From contig JAAUPF010000067.1 in assembly GCA_012034575.1 (NCBI GenBank), positions 1-32,025 on the forward strand: a DNA stretch of 32,025 nt, written 5' to 3'. Of the stretch, positions 7,296 through 16,439 are shown piece by piece. The DNA comes from Richelia sp. CSU_2_1 (GTDB lineage: Bacteria; Cyanobacteriota; Cyanobacteriia; Cyanobacteriales; Microcoleaceae). A model generated the notes under the pieces. The model was not told the DNA's origin. It saw only the letters and a program-made list of their open reading frames with translations, and did no database searches. The stretch's first letter is position 1; every line of letters begins with the position of its first letter. The position numbers were made by a program, and so were the translations under genes.

Positions 7296-8711
7296 GTGCC
7301 AGCTCAAAAAACTCCTAATCAAGACCATACCAAGCAAGCAACAGCTCAATCTTCAACTAAAAAATCTTCCCAGCCCCACAGAGGCCGCTGGCTGGGATTT
7401 GGTTTCGGCTTAGCGGGAGTAGCCATGCTCTCTGCTACAGCCGGAGCTTTGCTAGCTGTTTCTCTGTCTACAACTCCCCTCCAACAGCAAAAATTGAGTC
7501 CCGAAGAAGCTGCAGTATTTTCTAAAAACGATATGGCTAAGCTCAGCATGAAAATGCCGGAGCTCACCCGCCCAGTTAATATCTTAGTTCTAGGAACGAA
7601 AGTTCTGACTACAGACCTCGAAGGCAGTTACAACAAACAGCTCGGATACGATGTGTGGGAAAACTCTTTCAAAGGGTTAACCGATACTATGCTGTTAGTC
7701 AGGTTTGACCCGCAAAATAAAAAGTTAAGCGTACTTTCTATTCCGCGAGATACCCGTACCTATGTTGAAGGTAGGGGACAGGTGAAAATCAATGAAGCTA
7801 ATTACTACGGCGGTCCGGCTGCGTCAGCGAAGGCCGTGAGCGGACTCCTGGGCGGCGTGGGAATTGACCGCTACGTTACAGTTAACGTTCACGGTATCAA
7901 AAGTTTGGTAGATGCTCTCGGCGGCATCACGGTTAATGTTCCTAAAGACATGAAGTATACCGACCAAAGCCAGCATTTATATATAGATTTAAAGGCTGGA
8001 AAACAGCTTCTCAACGGCGAACAAATCGTGCAGTATTTGCTGTACCGCCACGACAGTTTGGGTGACATCGGACGGGTGCAGCGGCAGCAAACTTTGATGC
8101 GGGCTTTTGTGGAAGAGGAAGTTAATATCGGTTTGCTCTCCAAAATGCCGAAACTGCTGTCGGTGATTCAGTCTCACATCGATACGAATTTGAGTATTGA
8201 AGAATTGGTCGCTTTGGCAGGTTTTGCTACTCAAACTCAGCGTGCTGACGTGCAGATGATGATGGTTCCCGGTCAATTCAGCGATAATAAGGATTACAAA
8301 GCTAGTTATTGGCTGCCGGATCAATATGCTATTGAAACTATGATGGCAGAACATTTTGACTTCGGTCAAAATACTTGGCAAATCGAGAATGCTGATGCAA
8401 CTTTTCTCAAGGTTGCGATTCAGGACAGTACGGGCGATGAATCGGCTGTTGAAGATTTTGCCAATACTTTAACTGCTGCTGGCTATCGGAACGTTCAAGT
8501 TTACAAAAACTGGTCTGAACCGCTAGATGTAACTACGATCGTGGCTCAAGATGGTGATATCAAAAGTGCTCAGGCTATCCGCCAATCTCTGGGTTTTGGG
8601 GATGTTTTGGTGGAGAGTACGGGTTCTTTGCAGTCGGATGTAACGGTGCGTTTGGGCAAGGATTGGTTGCAGAAGAGAGCTCAAACTGGTGGCGGAGTTA
8701 AGCCTTTTTAA
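7296..8711 (+). CDS. LytR-CpsA-Psr (LCP) family cell-wall polymer ligase
   Basis: Membrane-anchored LCP protein. The family transfers lipid-linked glycopolymers to peptidoglycan or other envelope acceptors outside the cytoplasmic membrane. From GTG 7296 it has 471 residues. It has a basic cytoplasmic tail, one membrane segment at about 32-56, and the LCP domain from about 94 to 275 with NILVLG, LTDTMLLVRF, SIPRDTR (about 148-154), a conserved asparagine in KINEAN, and RHDSLGDIGRVQRQQ. A LytR_C domain follows at about 370-465. GTG 7296 is preferred because AGGA at 7287-7290 is well spaced; an in-frame TTG at 7278 or GTG at 7284 would add a few residues. Confidence 0.93.
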   Translation: MPAQKTPNQDHTKQATAQSSTKKSSQPHRGRWLGFGFGLAGVAMLSATAGALLAVSLSTTPLQQQKLSPEEAAVFSKNDMAKLSMKMPELTRPVNILVLGTKVLTTDLEGSYNKQLGYDVWENSFKGLTDTMLLVRFDPQNKKLSVLSIPRDTRTYVEGRGQVKINEANYYGGPAASAKAVSGLLGGVGIDRYVTVNVHGIKSLVDALGGITVNVPKDMKYTDQSQHLYIDLKAGKQLLNGEQIVQYLLYRHDSLGDIGRVQRQQTLMRAFVEEEVNIGLLSKMPKLLSVIQSHIDTNLSIEELVALAGFATQTQRADVQMMMVPGQFSDNKDYKASYWLPDQYAIETMMAEHFDFGQNTWQIENADATFLKVAIQDSTGDESAVEDFANTLTAAGYRNVQVYKNWSEPLDVTTIVAQDGDIKSAQAIRQSLGFGDVLVESTGSLQSDVTVRLGKDWLQKRAQTGGGVKPF

Positions 8712-8763
8712 AGATGGCAGAGTCCTCGTTGGTGAAGTACATTTAAGTCAAAATATATTCCGG

Positions 8764-8790
8764 TAGGGACGCGGCAATGCTGTGTCCCTA
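8764..8790. repeat. Palindromic GGGACACGGCAATGCCGTGTCCC-type repeat
   Basis: TAGGGACGCGGCA, A, TGCTGTGTCCCTA forms a 13-bp stem with two G-T pairs. It is a diverged copy of the hairpin repeat also found twice at 23186-23248. Degenerate TTGACAG heptamers follow at about 8813-8835. Confidence 0.75.
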
Positions 8791-8948
8791 TCTCTGCTAC
8801 GTATAGCAGTTGACAGTTGACAGTTGATAGTTGCGATCCGCGAATCAAACCGTCGATACTAGCAGGATCGGGACTTTATTCGTGAGTTCCTGAATGTCAA
8901 GAGCACCGGGCGCGATTGCTATACTTCATTTCGATCGGGGTTAGGTTG

Positions 8949-9377
8949 ATGAATAAAAATTCTAAAATAGACCGACAGCGGGAACATCAAGCAAACGAAC
9001 GTACCTTTCTTGCATGGTTGCGAACTTCACTCGCTTTAATTGGTTTTGGCTTTGCTATCGCTCGCTTCAGTTTATTTCTCCGTCAATTTCAAGCTACCGT
9101 AACTCAGCAAGAAGTTGCTGCTCATCCTTTCTTGAACTCCGAAAATTTAGGGCTAAGTTTGGTCGTTGTTGGTATTGCGGTTATTGCTGTAGCAGCATGG
9201 CGTTACGATCGAGTTTTTTGGCAAATCGAACGAGGTGATTATCGCCCAAATCGCCTGCTAATTTGGATTCTGGCGGGAGTTGTGATGCTTTTAGGCACTT
9301 TAAGCATTCCGCTGTTGCTCTGGCGGGAGCGGGTCAATATGGCTCCTACTTCAACTCCTAAAAATTCTCAACGATAA
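8949..9377 (+). CDS. DUF202 / YidH-family small membrane protein
   Basis: A 142-residue integral membrane protein of the DUF202 family; no biochemical role is established. The family hallmark is clear near the N-terminus: ANERTFLAWLRTSLALIGFGFAIARF, with the RT-WLRT pattern leading into the first membrane segment. Two further hydrophobic segments lie at about 66-84 and 101-121. The ATG at 8949 is chosen because the family starts shortly before the ANERT motif and because the eleven upstream codons have no family match; GGGGTTAGG precedes it. It stands alone between the LCP gene and a convergent receptor kinase gene. Confidence 0.88.
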   Translation: MNKNSKIDRQREHQANERTFLAWLRTSLALIGFGFAIARFSLFLRQFQATVTQQEVAAHPFLNSENLGLSLVVVGIAVIAVAAWRYDRVFWQIERGDYRPNRLLIWILAGVVMLLGTLSIPLLLWRERVNMAPTSTPKNSQR

Positions 9378-9461
9378 CTATCTGTAAGAATGCAGCAGTT
9401 AAAGTTTCTAATTCTCTCCCCCTATCAATTTCTATCACTTCACACCTAACACCTAACACCT

Positions 9462-12140
9462 CTAATTAGCCCGCTGTAAAGGTACAAAATCATAACCCGC
9501 AGCAGATTGAGGATCGGAGGCAATTTGTAAAAGCACTACATTGCTGTTACGATCGCCCGTAGATAAAAACTTAATTTCTCCGCTAGCACCGCTCACTTTA
9601 AAATTATAATCCGTCAAAGTCTGTGCTAAGATAACCCGTCCCTGTTGGCCGCTTTTCGGAGTAATTTGCCCGATCGATCTTCCCACGCGCAATACCTCCA
9701 CTGCATCGTAACTCATAGCAGCCCGCCAGTTGACATTAATCCCCCACAAACTCCTCGCCGACGCAGTAAAATTTTGATTTTTGCTGGCTGCAAAATGCCA
9801 GGGTACGGGAATTATTGTCCCCTGCAAACTTGCTCCGCCCTCTTTTAATAAATCTGTATTGTACATAGCATCGCCGCCAATTACAGGCAAACGGTTTTGA
9901 TTGAGTCGAGCAATTTCTATAACAGATTTTATTGTATCTGAATCCGGCAGCAATACCAATACATCCGCTGCAATTCCTGCCACTCTTGACGCCGCATTTG
10001 GCTGGGATAAATCTACTTCTGCAACTACTTGACCGCCTTCTAAAACTAGAGTAGTGGAAAATGTTGTTTGCAGCGATTTGCTGTAGGAACTTTGGGAATT
10101 GTAAAAAACGGCAGCAGTGTTTTTTTTCAGGTCATTTAATATATAGCGAGCCAAAGCAGTACCGCTGAATTGATCGCTCGGTGCAGTCCGAAAAATGTAG
10201 TTAATTCCATCTGCGCGCTTGGGGAGTTTTGCTAATTCCGTGCTGGTGCTAGTGGGGGCGATCGCCACAATTTGATTTTCACTGTAAATCGGCGCAACAG
10301 CTAAAGATGTTTTGCTGCTGCCGTGCCCGATAACTGCTAAAATATTGATATCTTTTACGAATTTTTGAGCGATGGCTTTTGCCCGAGTTTCATCGTTCCC
10401 GTCATCGGCAATTACTACTTTTAATGGCACTCCAGCTTTAATAGCTTCATCTTGAGCTTGAGCGATGCCGCGCAAAATTTCTGTCGCAGCGCTGAGACTG
10501 TCGCTCACCGGAACAACTGCCGCAATTTTAATTGCTTCCGCACTGTTGACGCGAGCGTTATTCAAGTAAATTAAGGTTTCCGGGTCAGTTCGATCGATCT
10601 TGAAAGCTGCTTCTAGTTTGCTGACAGCCGCAGCCCAATCTCCTGCCGCAAAAGCGGTAATCCCTGCTTGTTTGTCGGGATTGTTGCTTGCCGGAAATAA
10701 CAGCCGATCGCCCGCACTGATATAATTGCTGACATCGATATCTGCCGGAGAATCTGTTAGTCTTTGTGGTTCTTGGGAAACCTCCGAATTCAAATAATAT
10801 TCTGCCAAATTTATAGCATATTTTAGCGAAGTTTTTAACTCTTTTTTAAATAAAAAAGCTCCCGCACCTAAAGCAATAATAGCAATTGCAAATATACCGA
10901 AAATCAAAGTTTTTTTACCACCAGTTGCAACTGTTTTCCTACTATCGCTGCTAGCTACAGGAGGAGTTATCTGTTCCTGCAAAGCCAGCAGCATTTCTTT
11001 AGCAGTTTTGAAACGGGCGCGCGGGTGAAACCTAATTGCTTTATCCAAAACCGCCCCAAATCTAACGCTTACTTTTCCCGCACGATCGCGCCAGACAATC
11101 TCTCTAGTTTGTGCGTCAGTTTCTAACTCCTGCGGCCAAATTCCAGTTAGCAAATAAATTGCCGTCAATCCCAAACTGTACAAATCGCTAGCATATTCAG
11201 GCCTTCCCGCAGCTTGTTCCGGGGCCATAAATTGCGGAGTTCCCATCGAAGCAGTGACATCGCATCCCAAAGTATCTACCTCGCGATCGAAGGTTTCTTT
11301 TACCACACCAAAATCTATCAATACCGGTTGACTGTCTGACTTGCGGAACAGAATATTTTGCGGTTTAACATCTCGGTGTATAATCTGTTTTTCGTGAATG
11401 TAATCCAAGACCAACAGCAAACTTGCGAGGATTTCTTTTACCTCATGTTCGCTCATTTTGCCGCCATTTTTTACTTTGTCGCTCAAAGTTTCTCCGTCGA
11501 TCCATTCTTGCGCGAGGAAAAACAAGCCATCTTCCTCAAAGTGACCGTAAAGTTCGGGAATTTGAGAATGTCCTTCGCCCAATTTCTCCAAAACAGCAGC
11601 TTCTTGAGCAAAACGTTCTCGCACGCTTTGGTCTATTTTAGGATTTTTGGTGTTGGGTTTGAGCTGTTTAATTACGCAGTGGCGGTGAGAAGGCATTTGC
11701 ATATCTTCCGCCAGCAATGTCAAGCCAAAACCGCCCTCTCCGAGTTTTTTAATTACCCGGTAGCGGTTGTTCAATATTCGATCGATCGATTGTTGTTGTT
11801 CCGCAGCCAGTAATAATTCGCCATTAATTTCCACCTTGCTTTCTAAAGCGAGAATGCCGTATTTGCCGCTGCCATTTGGTTCTGCGTGAATTAATTTGGA
11901 TTGAGTGTCGGTGTCTTTTAACTTTTTCTTGATTTCGATAATGCGATCGACCACTATTTTATATTCACCACCTTCCGGCGGACGCTTGTACATCGCATTA
12001 AAAATCGCGGCCGGTTCGATATATTTACCGTAGTGCTTGCTCAACAGCAGCAGCACGACATATTGTTCTTTGTTCAAGTCTACACACTCTGAACCTAGCT
12101 TAACTGTGCGGGTTTTAGTGTCGATGTTCAAGTTATCCAT
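9462..12140 (-). CDS. Winged-helix / Ser-Thr kinase / periplasmic-binding receptor fusion
   Basis: A single 892-residue protein with four parts. Residues 1-100 resemble an OmpR/PhoB-type winged helix (VDLNKEQYVVLLLLSKHYGKYIEP, VDRIIEIKKKL, then GSGKYGI). Residues about 127-390 are a Hanks-type Ser/Thr kinase with intact motifs: GEGGFG 134-139, Lys158, HRDVKPQN 255-262, DFG 276-278, APE 306-308. A membrane helix lies at 411-431. Residues about 490-535 are TPR-like, and 537-890 match a branched-chain amino-acid-type substrate-binding domain (type I periplasmic fold). Topology would place kinase and winged helix in the cytoplasm and the binding domain outside. Kinase/substrate-binding fusions are known in cyanobacteria; the winged helix is the unusual part. 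Degenerate heptamer repeats lie immediately upstream. Confidence 0.9.
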   Translation of the reverse strand: MDNLNIDTKTRTVKLGSECVDLNKEQYVVLLLLSKHYGKYIEPAAIFNAMYKRPPEGGEYKIVVDRIIEIKKKLKDTDTQSKLIHAEPNGSGKYGILALESKVEINGELLLAAEQQQSIDRILNNRYRVIKKLGEGGFGLTLLAEDMQMPSHRHCVIKQLKPNTKNPKIDQSVRERFAQEAAVLEKLGEGHSQIPELYGHFEEDGLFFLAQEWIDGETLSDKVKNGGKMSEHEVKEILASLLLVLDYIHEKQIIHRDVKPQNILFRKSDSQPVLIDFGVVKETFDREVDTLGCDVTASMGTPQFMAPEQAAGRPEYASDLYSLGLTAIYLLTGIWPQELETDAQTREIVWRDRAGKVSVRFGAVLDKAIRFHPRARFKTAKEMLLALQEQITPPVASSDSRKTVATGGKKTLIFGIFAIAIIALGAGAFLFKKELKTSLKYAINLAEYYLNSEVSQEPQRLTDSPADIDVSNYISAGDRLLFPASNNPDKQAGITAFAAGDWAAAVSKLEAAFKIDRTDPETLIYLNNARVNSAEAIKIAAVVPVSDSLSAATEILRGIAQAQDEAIKAGVPLKVVIADDGNDETRAKAIAQKFVKDINILAVIGHGSSKTSLAVAPIYSENQIVAIAPTSTSTELAKLPKRADGINYIFRTAPSDQFSGTALARYILNDLKKNTAAVFYNSQSSYSKSLQTTFSTTLVLEGGQVVAEVDLSQPNAASRVAGIAADVLVLLPDSDTIKSVIEIARLNQNRLPVIGGDAMYNTDLLKEGGASLQGTIIPVPWHFAASKNQNFTASARSLWGINVNWRAAMSYDAVEVLRVGRSIGQITPKSGQQGRVILAQTLTDYNFKVSGASGEIKFLSTGDRNSNVVLLQIASDPQSAAGYDFVPLQRAN

Positions 12141-12225
12141 AGGAAAAAATTACAGTTGAGAGTTGTTCGGGAGTTTTGAATTTTGAGTTGAGAGTTTATA
12201 CTTGAGAGTTGAGAGTTGTTTTTAT
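12141..12225. repeat. Degenerate heptamer repeats upstream of the receptor kinase gene
   Basis: Units related to GAGTTGA/GAGAGTT recur between about 12150 and 12222. They are diverged members of the TCAACTG heptamer family, lying between the receptor kinase gene and the DUF928 gene. Confidence 0.5.
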
Positions 12226-12365
12226 ATCGAAAATGCGATCGGTCTCGCTCAAAGGAATGTCTTTAGAACCATTGACACTTTTCACTATTACTCTTTTTTT
12301 CGATCGCATTCGATCGATGCGCTAGTAATGAAATACTCATGTATTCGATCGCTTAATTACCTACC

Positions 12366-13175
12366 TCAAACAAACCGATCTAAAATCATCTCATGCAATC
12401 GCACAAACGGATGCTGCAATAAAGCATTCCAATCAGCCTCTAATGTCGCCAAAGAAGATATTTTTTCAAATCCAGTTAACTCTGCCAGGGCTTCATACTG
12501 CAGATCGTTGTCAGCATAAATCAGCAGCCGTTCTTCTAAGGTAGTTGTTTTTAATTGACTCAAAAGTTTGTCGCGCAGGGGAACTAATTCGGTGAGAGTT
12601 TCATACCACAAACCGCATTCAGCCAACAGCAAAACGCGCTGTCTCGGAGATGCTGTTTCTAACTGAAGCAAAATTTCTGGTCTCATTGCTATGCGCTCAA
12701 TCCACCCGTGGCGGGAGATATTCCCGCACAAAAAGCACCAGCGATACTTCTTGCCAGTTTCGAGGGAAGGTGAATTTGGGGGCAAGCGAAAACTCGCAAT
12801 TCCTGCTGTTTGTTCTAGTTCAAAAAAAGTTCGGAAAACTACTTCTTGCTGTTCGTTCCGCAGCACAAACTCAAAGGGAATAACATCAGGAAATGGAGCC
12901 GGTAAATACAGCCAAAAAGTCGGGTGCGCGATCGCTGTCAATCCGAAATTTGCCGCCGGAATCAGTGCTAAAAAGTTGTGAGGATCGCGGCTGCCCGCAT
13001 CGCCGCGATCGCCCGGTGCGCCCCGCGGGGGGGGATCGTAGGCGAGTACCTGCGACTGTAAATGCGGTTCCCCCAATGAATCCGCGATCGTCGCTGCCAA
13101 TGTTGGTTGAACGATTGTTACGGCCACCAACAAATTAATCGCTGCCTGCTGCAGGAGCAGTTTTTTTGCATTCAT
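12366..13175 (-). CDS. DUF928 family exported protein
   Basis: A 269-residue protein of the cyanobacterial DUF928 family, of unknown function. From ATG at 13175 it opens with a signal peptide (MNAKKLLLQQ then a hydrophobic stretch ending near TLAATIA), so it is probably exported to the periplasm. The family hallmark follows: PPPRGAPGDRGDAGSRD, then beta-rich segments HPTFWLYLP, PFEFVLRNE and FRLPPNSPSLETGKKYRW. The C-terminal half is helical with repeated LLAECGLWYETLTEL and IYADNDLQYEALAEL motifs. A longer start at 13223 would add 16 residues before the signal peptide and is not preferred. These proteins often accompany receptor or CHASE2-type sensors; here the neighbour is the receptor kinase. 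Confidence 0.85.
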   Translation of the reverse strand: MNAKKLLLQQAAINLLVAVTIVQPTLAATIADSLGEPHLQSQVLAYDPPPRGAPGDRGDAGSRDPHNFLALIPAANFGLTAIAHPTFWLYLPAPFPDVIPFEFVLRNEQQEVVFRTFFELEQTAGIASFRLPPNSPSLETGKKYRWCFLCGNISRHGWIERIAMRPEILLQLETASPRQRVLLLAECGLWYETLTELVPLRDKLLSQLKTTTLEERLLIYADNDLQYEALAELTGFEKISSLATLEADWNALLQHPFVRLHEMILDRFV

Positions 13176-13272
13176 AACTATTTGCCAAGTATAAGTAAAA
13201 ATTCGAGTTCGATCGCGCTGCACCCAGAAAACTATCTTGGCAAATTTTTCTGCTAGCGTCTATAGTTCATTA

Positions 13273-13306
13273 GTTTGTAGTAAGGACTCCTGTCCTCACT
13301 ACAAAC
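13273..13306. repeat. GTTTGTAGT...ACTACAAAC inverted repeat
   Basis: GTTTGTAGT-A-AGGAC, loop TCCT, GTCCT-C-ACTACAAAC forms a near-perfect stem. It belongs to a family of dispersed cyanobacterial hairpins; a related one lies at 16019-16068. Heptamer repeats (TCAACTA/TCAACTG) follow at about 13360-13410, running up to the end of the next gene. Confidence 0.65.
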
Positions 13307-13411
13307 CGTACTTATTTTATCGAATTTGTCAACTCAATCTTTTACTGTCAACGATCGGCCATCAACTATCAACTCTCAACTGTCAACTATAAACTGTCAA
13401 CTGTCAACTGT

Positions 13412-14149
13412 TTACCCCAAACCCATCGCATCATTTTCGCACACTAACAATTTACCTTTCCCCTCGTAAAACCAAACATAACCCTCACCGCCACCTTTAC
13501 CAAAATGACCTAATTTTCGATAATCTTCTTGAATCCCTTTGGTAAATCCTTTCACTAAATCGCAATCAGCAATTAATGTTTCACCTTGTTTGAGTTCCAC
13601 AATCTTACCCGGTGCAGTTGTTCCCGCCACCACCGTTGCTTGTTGTTCCCGCATCGCCGTAACCGCAATCCTCCAGCGGCCGTCTCCAGAACCTACCATT
13701 TGCCGGTATTTTAGTTTTTTAACGCCCATAACTACGTTGTCCGAACAAAACTGAAATACGCCATCATCAAACTCCCACTGTTCGGTTCCCGAAAGTTCGA
13801 TCGTCGTGTAATGGAGGAAAGAACCTTTTGGTTTTGGCTCTAAATTAACCGTACCATTTCCGTGATATACGGGAGCGTTGTAATCCATTTCTGTTGTCAA
13901 AGATACCCACATATCTTTTAAAACATTATCAGTTTTATAAATCCCGTAAGTCAATTGACCCATGCACCAGTGCAGCGCGCCTTTTTGAATTATGACGCCG
14001 GAATTGTTCAACTGAATTTCTACTTGCTGAACGAAGGGAATATTTTTGGTGGGGTGGTACAATCTGTTGGTTTCTTTGTTGATGTTGTTTTGCAAGTACC
14101 ACAAGTCTGTAGGCTCCAACAGTTTGACTTCGTAGTTCATATTTTTCAT
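13412..14149 (-). CDS. AIM24-like family protein (tentative)
   Basis: A 245-residue soluble, beta-rich protein. GVIIQKGALHWCMGQLTYGI near residue 51-70 and GEGYVWFYEGKGKLLV near the C-terminus fit the AIM24 (former DUF124, TRAP-like double beta-barrel) family; the overall match was judged by eye, so the assignment is tentative. No signal peptide or membrane segment is seen. The family's biochemical role is unclear. The start is supported by GAGGA placed 7 nt upstream; ATG at 14140 is an alternative. Its stop lies beside heptamer repeats. Confidence 0.6.
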   Translation of the reverse strand: MKNMNYEVKLLEPTDLWYLQNNINKETNRLYHPTKNIPFVQQVEIQLNNSGVIIQKGALHWCMGQLTYGIYKTDNVLKDMWVSLTTEMDYNAPVYHGNGTVNLEPKPKGSFLHYTTIELSGTEQWEFDDGVFQFCSDNVVMGVKKLKYRQMVGSGDGRWRIAVTAMREQQATVVAGTTAPGKIVELKQGETLIADCDLVKGFTKGIQEDYRKLGHFGKGGGEGYVWFYEGKGKLLVCENDAMGLG

Positions 14150-14498
14150 GGCGGATATCCTCGCTCTATATTGAATATTTTACAACGAATATTGGACGGA
14201 TCGGCGGTGTAACATTGAAAATTTTTGACTGCAACTGCTATTTTTTCAAACCTGCAATTTTTATACACCTAAACCGACATACATATCAGTAATTCCCGGC
14301 CTGCAGAGTAGTAGCAGGTTGCGAGTAATCGTTCGGTCATCTTTTTGTCAGGTAACTTTAACTCGATCGTGAAATTTATTTTTGGCATACTTATTTTTGG
14401 CATACTTATTTTTGGCGTGCATTGTCTGCTACTCTAAATGTATCTAGCTATCTTACCAATAGCAGACTGCTTTCCTCCACAATTCTTGAGAAAAATTT
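14150..14498. other. Divergent intergenic region with three 15-nt direct repeats
   Basis: The gap separates the leftward AIM24-like gene from the rightward GH57 gene and should hold both promoters. TTATTTTTGGCATAC repeats in tandem at 14376-14390, 14391-14405 and, with changes in the last bases, 14406-14420. It lies about 80 nt before the GH57 start, so it may influence that promoter. No other feature is seen. Confidence 0.55.
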
Positions 14499-15995
14499 AT
14501 GCCTGCGATCGCGACATCCCCCAATTCAACCACTTTAACTGAAATCGACTCAGGATTGCCCAATATTTGCGGTTCGGAAACGGAAATCAATGCGGCCGCT
14601 AACAGTAACGAACCAGTCTTTTTACCTACAACAAATCTGCGCCTGGAAAACATTCAAGCTGGATTTGCCTGCGCCCTGCATATGCACCAACCTACAATTC
14701 CTGCCGGTGCAAACGGCGAATTAATTAGCAATCTCCAGCAGATGTTTGAAAATCCAAACCAAGGAGACAATCACAACGCTGGAGTTTTTGCTTGGTGTTA
14801 TTCCCGCATGGGTGAATTCATTCCCCAATTAATTTCCGAAGGCTGTAACCCGCGCATCATGCTCGATTATTCGGGGAATCTGCTGTGGGGATTGCGCCAA
14901 ATGGGACGCGATGATATTTTCAACAATCTCAAGCGAATTACCTGCGATCGTCAATACCAACCTCACGTAGAATGGCTGGGGACAATGTGGAGTCACGCCG
15001 TCATTCCTTCCACGCCAATTCCCGACATCAAACTCCACATTCAAGCATGGCAGCATCATTTTGCCGCCATTTTTGGCTTAGATGCCTTGCAGCGCGTTAA
15101 AGGTTTTTCGCCGCCAGAAATGCACTTTCCCAATCACCCCGACACTCTTTATCAATACATCAAAGCTTTGAAAGAATGCGGCTACCGCTGGCTCATGGTG
15201 CAGGAACATTCCGTAGAAAATCTTGACGGTTCGGGATTGTCGCAAGACCAAAAATACATTCCAAATCGTTTAGTTGCCCGCAACTCTCGCGGCGAAACAA
15301 TTAGCATTACAGCCTTGATTAAAACCCAAGGTTCCGATACTAAATTAGTCGGTCAAATGCAGCCGTATTACGAAGCAAAAGTCCGACAAAAACAGCAAAT
15401 CGGCGGCATCACAGTTCCTTCCTTAGTAACGCAAATTGCTGACGGCGAAAATGGCGGCGTGATGATGAATGAATTTCCCAGCGCCTTTTTCAAAGCTTGG
15501 CACGAAAACCGCGAACAAGGTGGCGGAAAATCCGGTGTTGTCGGTTTAAACGGCACTGAATATTTGGAGATAATTGAAGCTGCGGGCGTCAATCCCGAAG
15601 ATTATCCTGCGTGTCAGGGAATCAACCAGCACAAAATTTGGCAGCAAGTCGATCCAGATAATGCAACACCGGAAAAAGTAGAAAGTGCGATCGCGCAACT
15701 CAAGCAAACCGATCGTAATTTTCACATGGATGGTGCTTCTTGGACTAACGATTTGAGTTGGGTAAAAGGCTACGAAAACGTGTTGGAACCGATGAATCAA
15801 CTCAGCGCAGCATTTCACAAAAAATACGACCCCCTGTTGCAAGCAGATGCTTCAGTTACCAAGCAATTTGAATACCAGCAAGCTTTGCTTTACAATTTGT
15901 TATTGCAAACAAGCTGTTTCCGATATTGGGGACAGGGAACTTGGACTGATTACGCCCAAGAAATTTACGATCGCGGTGCGGCTTTAGTTCGTTAG
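14499..15995 (+). CDS. Glycoside hydrolase family 57 protein
   Basis: A 498-residue GH57-type enzyme; the family includes amylases, amylopullulanases and branching enzymes that act on alpha-glucans. HMHQP at 61-65 is the first family motif. SPPEMHFP at 204-211 carries Glu207, the probable nucleophile, and MVQEHSVE follows at about 233-240. The first 50 residues are low-complexity and look unstructured. No signal peptide is seen, so a cytoplasmic role in glycogen or maltodextrin handling is likely, but the substrate cannot be read from sequence. The start lacks a strong Shine-Dalgarno site. It appears to be a single-gene unit. Confidence 0.85.
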   Translation: MPAIATSPNSTTLTEIDSGLPNICGSETEINAAANSNEPVFLPTTNLRLENIQAGFACALHMHQPTIPAGANGELISNLQQMFENPNQGDNHNAGVFAWCYSRMGEFIPQLISEGCNPRIMLDYSGNLLWGLRQMGRDDIFNNLKRITCDRQYQPHVEWLGTMWSHAVIPSTPIPDIKLHIQAWQHHFAAIFGLDALQRVKGFSPPEMHFPNHPDTLYQYIKALKECGYRWLMVQEHSVENLDGSGLSQDQKYIPNRLVARNSRGETISITALIKTQGSDTKLVGQMQPYYEAKVRQKQQIGGITVPSLVTQIADGENGGVMMNEFPSAFFKAWHENREQGGGKSGVVGLNGTEYLEIIEAAGVNPEDYPACQGINQHKIWQQVDPDNATPEKVESAIAQLKQTDRNFHMDGASWTNDLSWVKGYENVLEPMNQLSAAFHKKYDPLLQADASVTKQFEYQQALLYNLLLQTSCFRYWGQGTWTDYAQEIYDRGAALVR

Positions 15996-16018
15996 TTTGT
16001 AGTAATTGAGTTAGTTTT

Positions 16019-16068
16019 TAGTGTGGACTTTAGCTTGCAACATTTCAGAAGACTTTAGTCCGCACTAC
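16019..16068. repeat. TAGTGYGGACTTTAG inverted repeat after the GH57 gene
   Basis: TAGTGTGGACTTTAG at 16019-16033 faces CTTTAGTCCGCACTA ending at 16067, an imperfect inverted repeat with an 18-nt loop. It lies between two convergent genes (GH57 and xisI) and may act as a two-way transcription barrier. It resembles the dispersed hairpin at 13273-13306. Confidence 0.55.
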
Positions 16069-16073
16069 CAGCT

Positions 16074-16439
16074 TTACGATCGCCCAGCGTTCAATTTTGC
16101 CGGATCGTAAAAATCAGTAAATTGGCGCACGTAAGGTTCGTGAAACGCTAAAATTATGTCTTGTTTCGGCACGCCCATCGCAACTAATCGATTGGCAATT
16201 CCCTCTTCCGTACCATCATGCTGAATCCAAATTTTTCCCTGCTTGATATCGAGATATAAAACACAGCCAAAATCCCGTTTATCTCCGCGCCAGCCCACAT
16301 AAAGTAATTGGTAGCGATCGTGCTCTGAATCGAAAAGCGTCTGCAACTCATACTCTTGAGCATTTGGTGGTATCCGAACGCGCTTAGCGCGTTCTGACAG
16401 TATTTGTCGAATGTATTGTCGGTATTCTTCTACAGCCAT
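16074..16439 (-). CDS. xisI: XisI family protein
   Basis: A 121-residue member of the XisI family, named after a factor needed for excision of the fdxN element in Anabaena heterocysts, though most family members lie far from any such element. The signature is intact: FDSEHDRYQLLYVGWRGDKR, YLDIKQGKIWIQHDGTEEGIA, MGVPKQDIILAFHEP. It overlaps the end of the truncated xisH by 10 nt, the usual xisH-xisI arrangement. A 19-bp perfect palindrome (16376-16394, GAACGCGCT-T-AGCGCGTTC) lies inside the gene and encodes part of the ERAKRV segment; it may be an inserted repeat. Confidence 0.92.
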   Translation of the reverse strand: MAVEEYRQYIRQILSERAKRVRIPPNAQEYELQTLFDSEHDRYQLLYVGWRGDKRDFGCVLYLDIKQGKIWIQHDGTEEGIANRLVAMGVPKQDIILAFHEPYVRQFTDFYDPAKLNAGRS

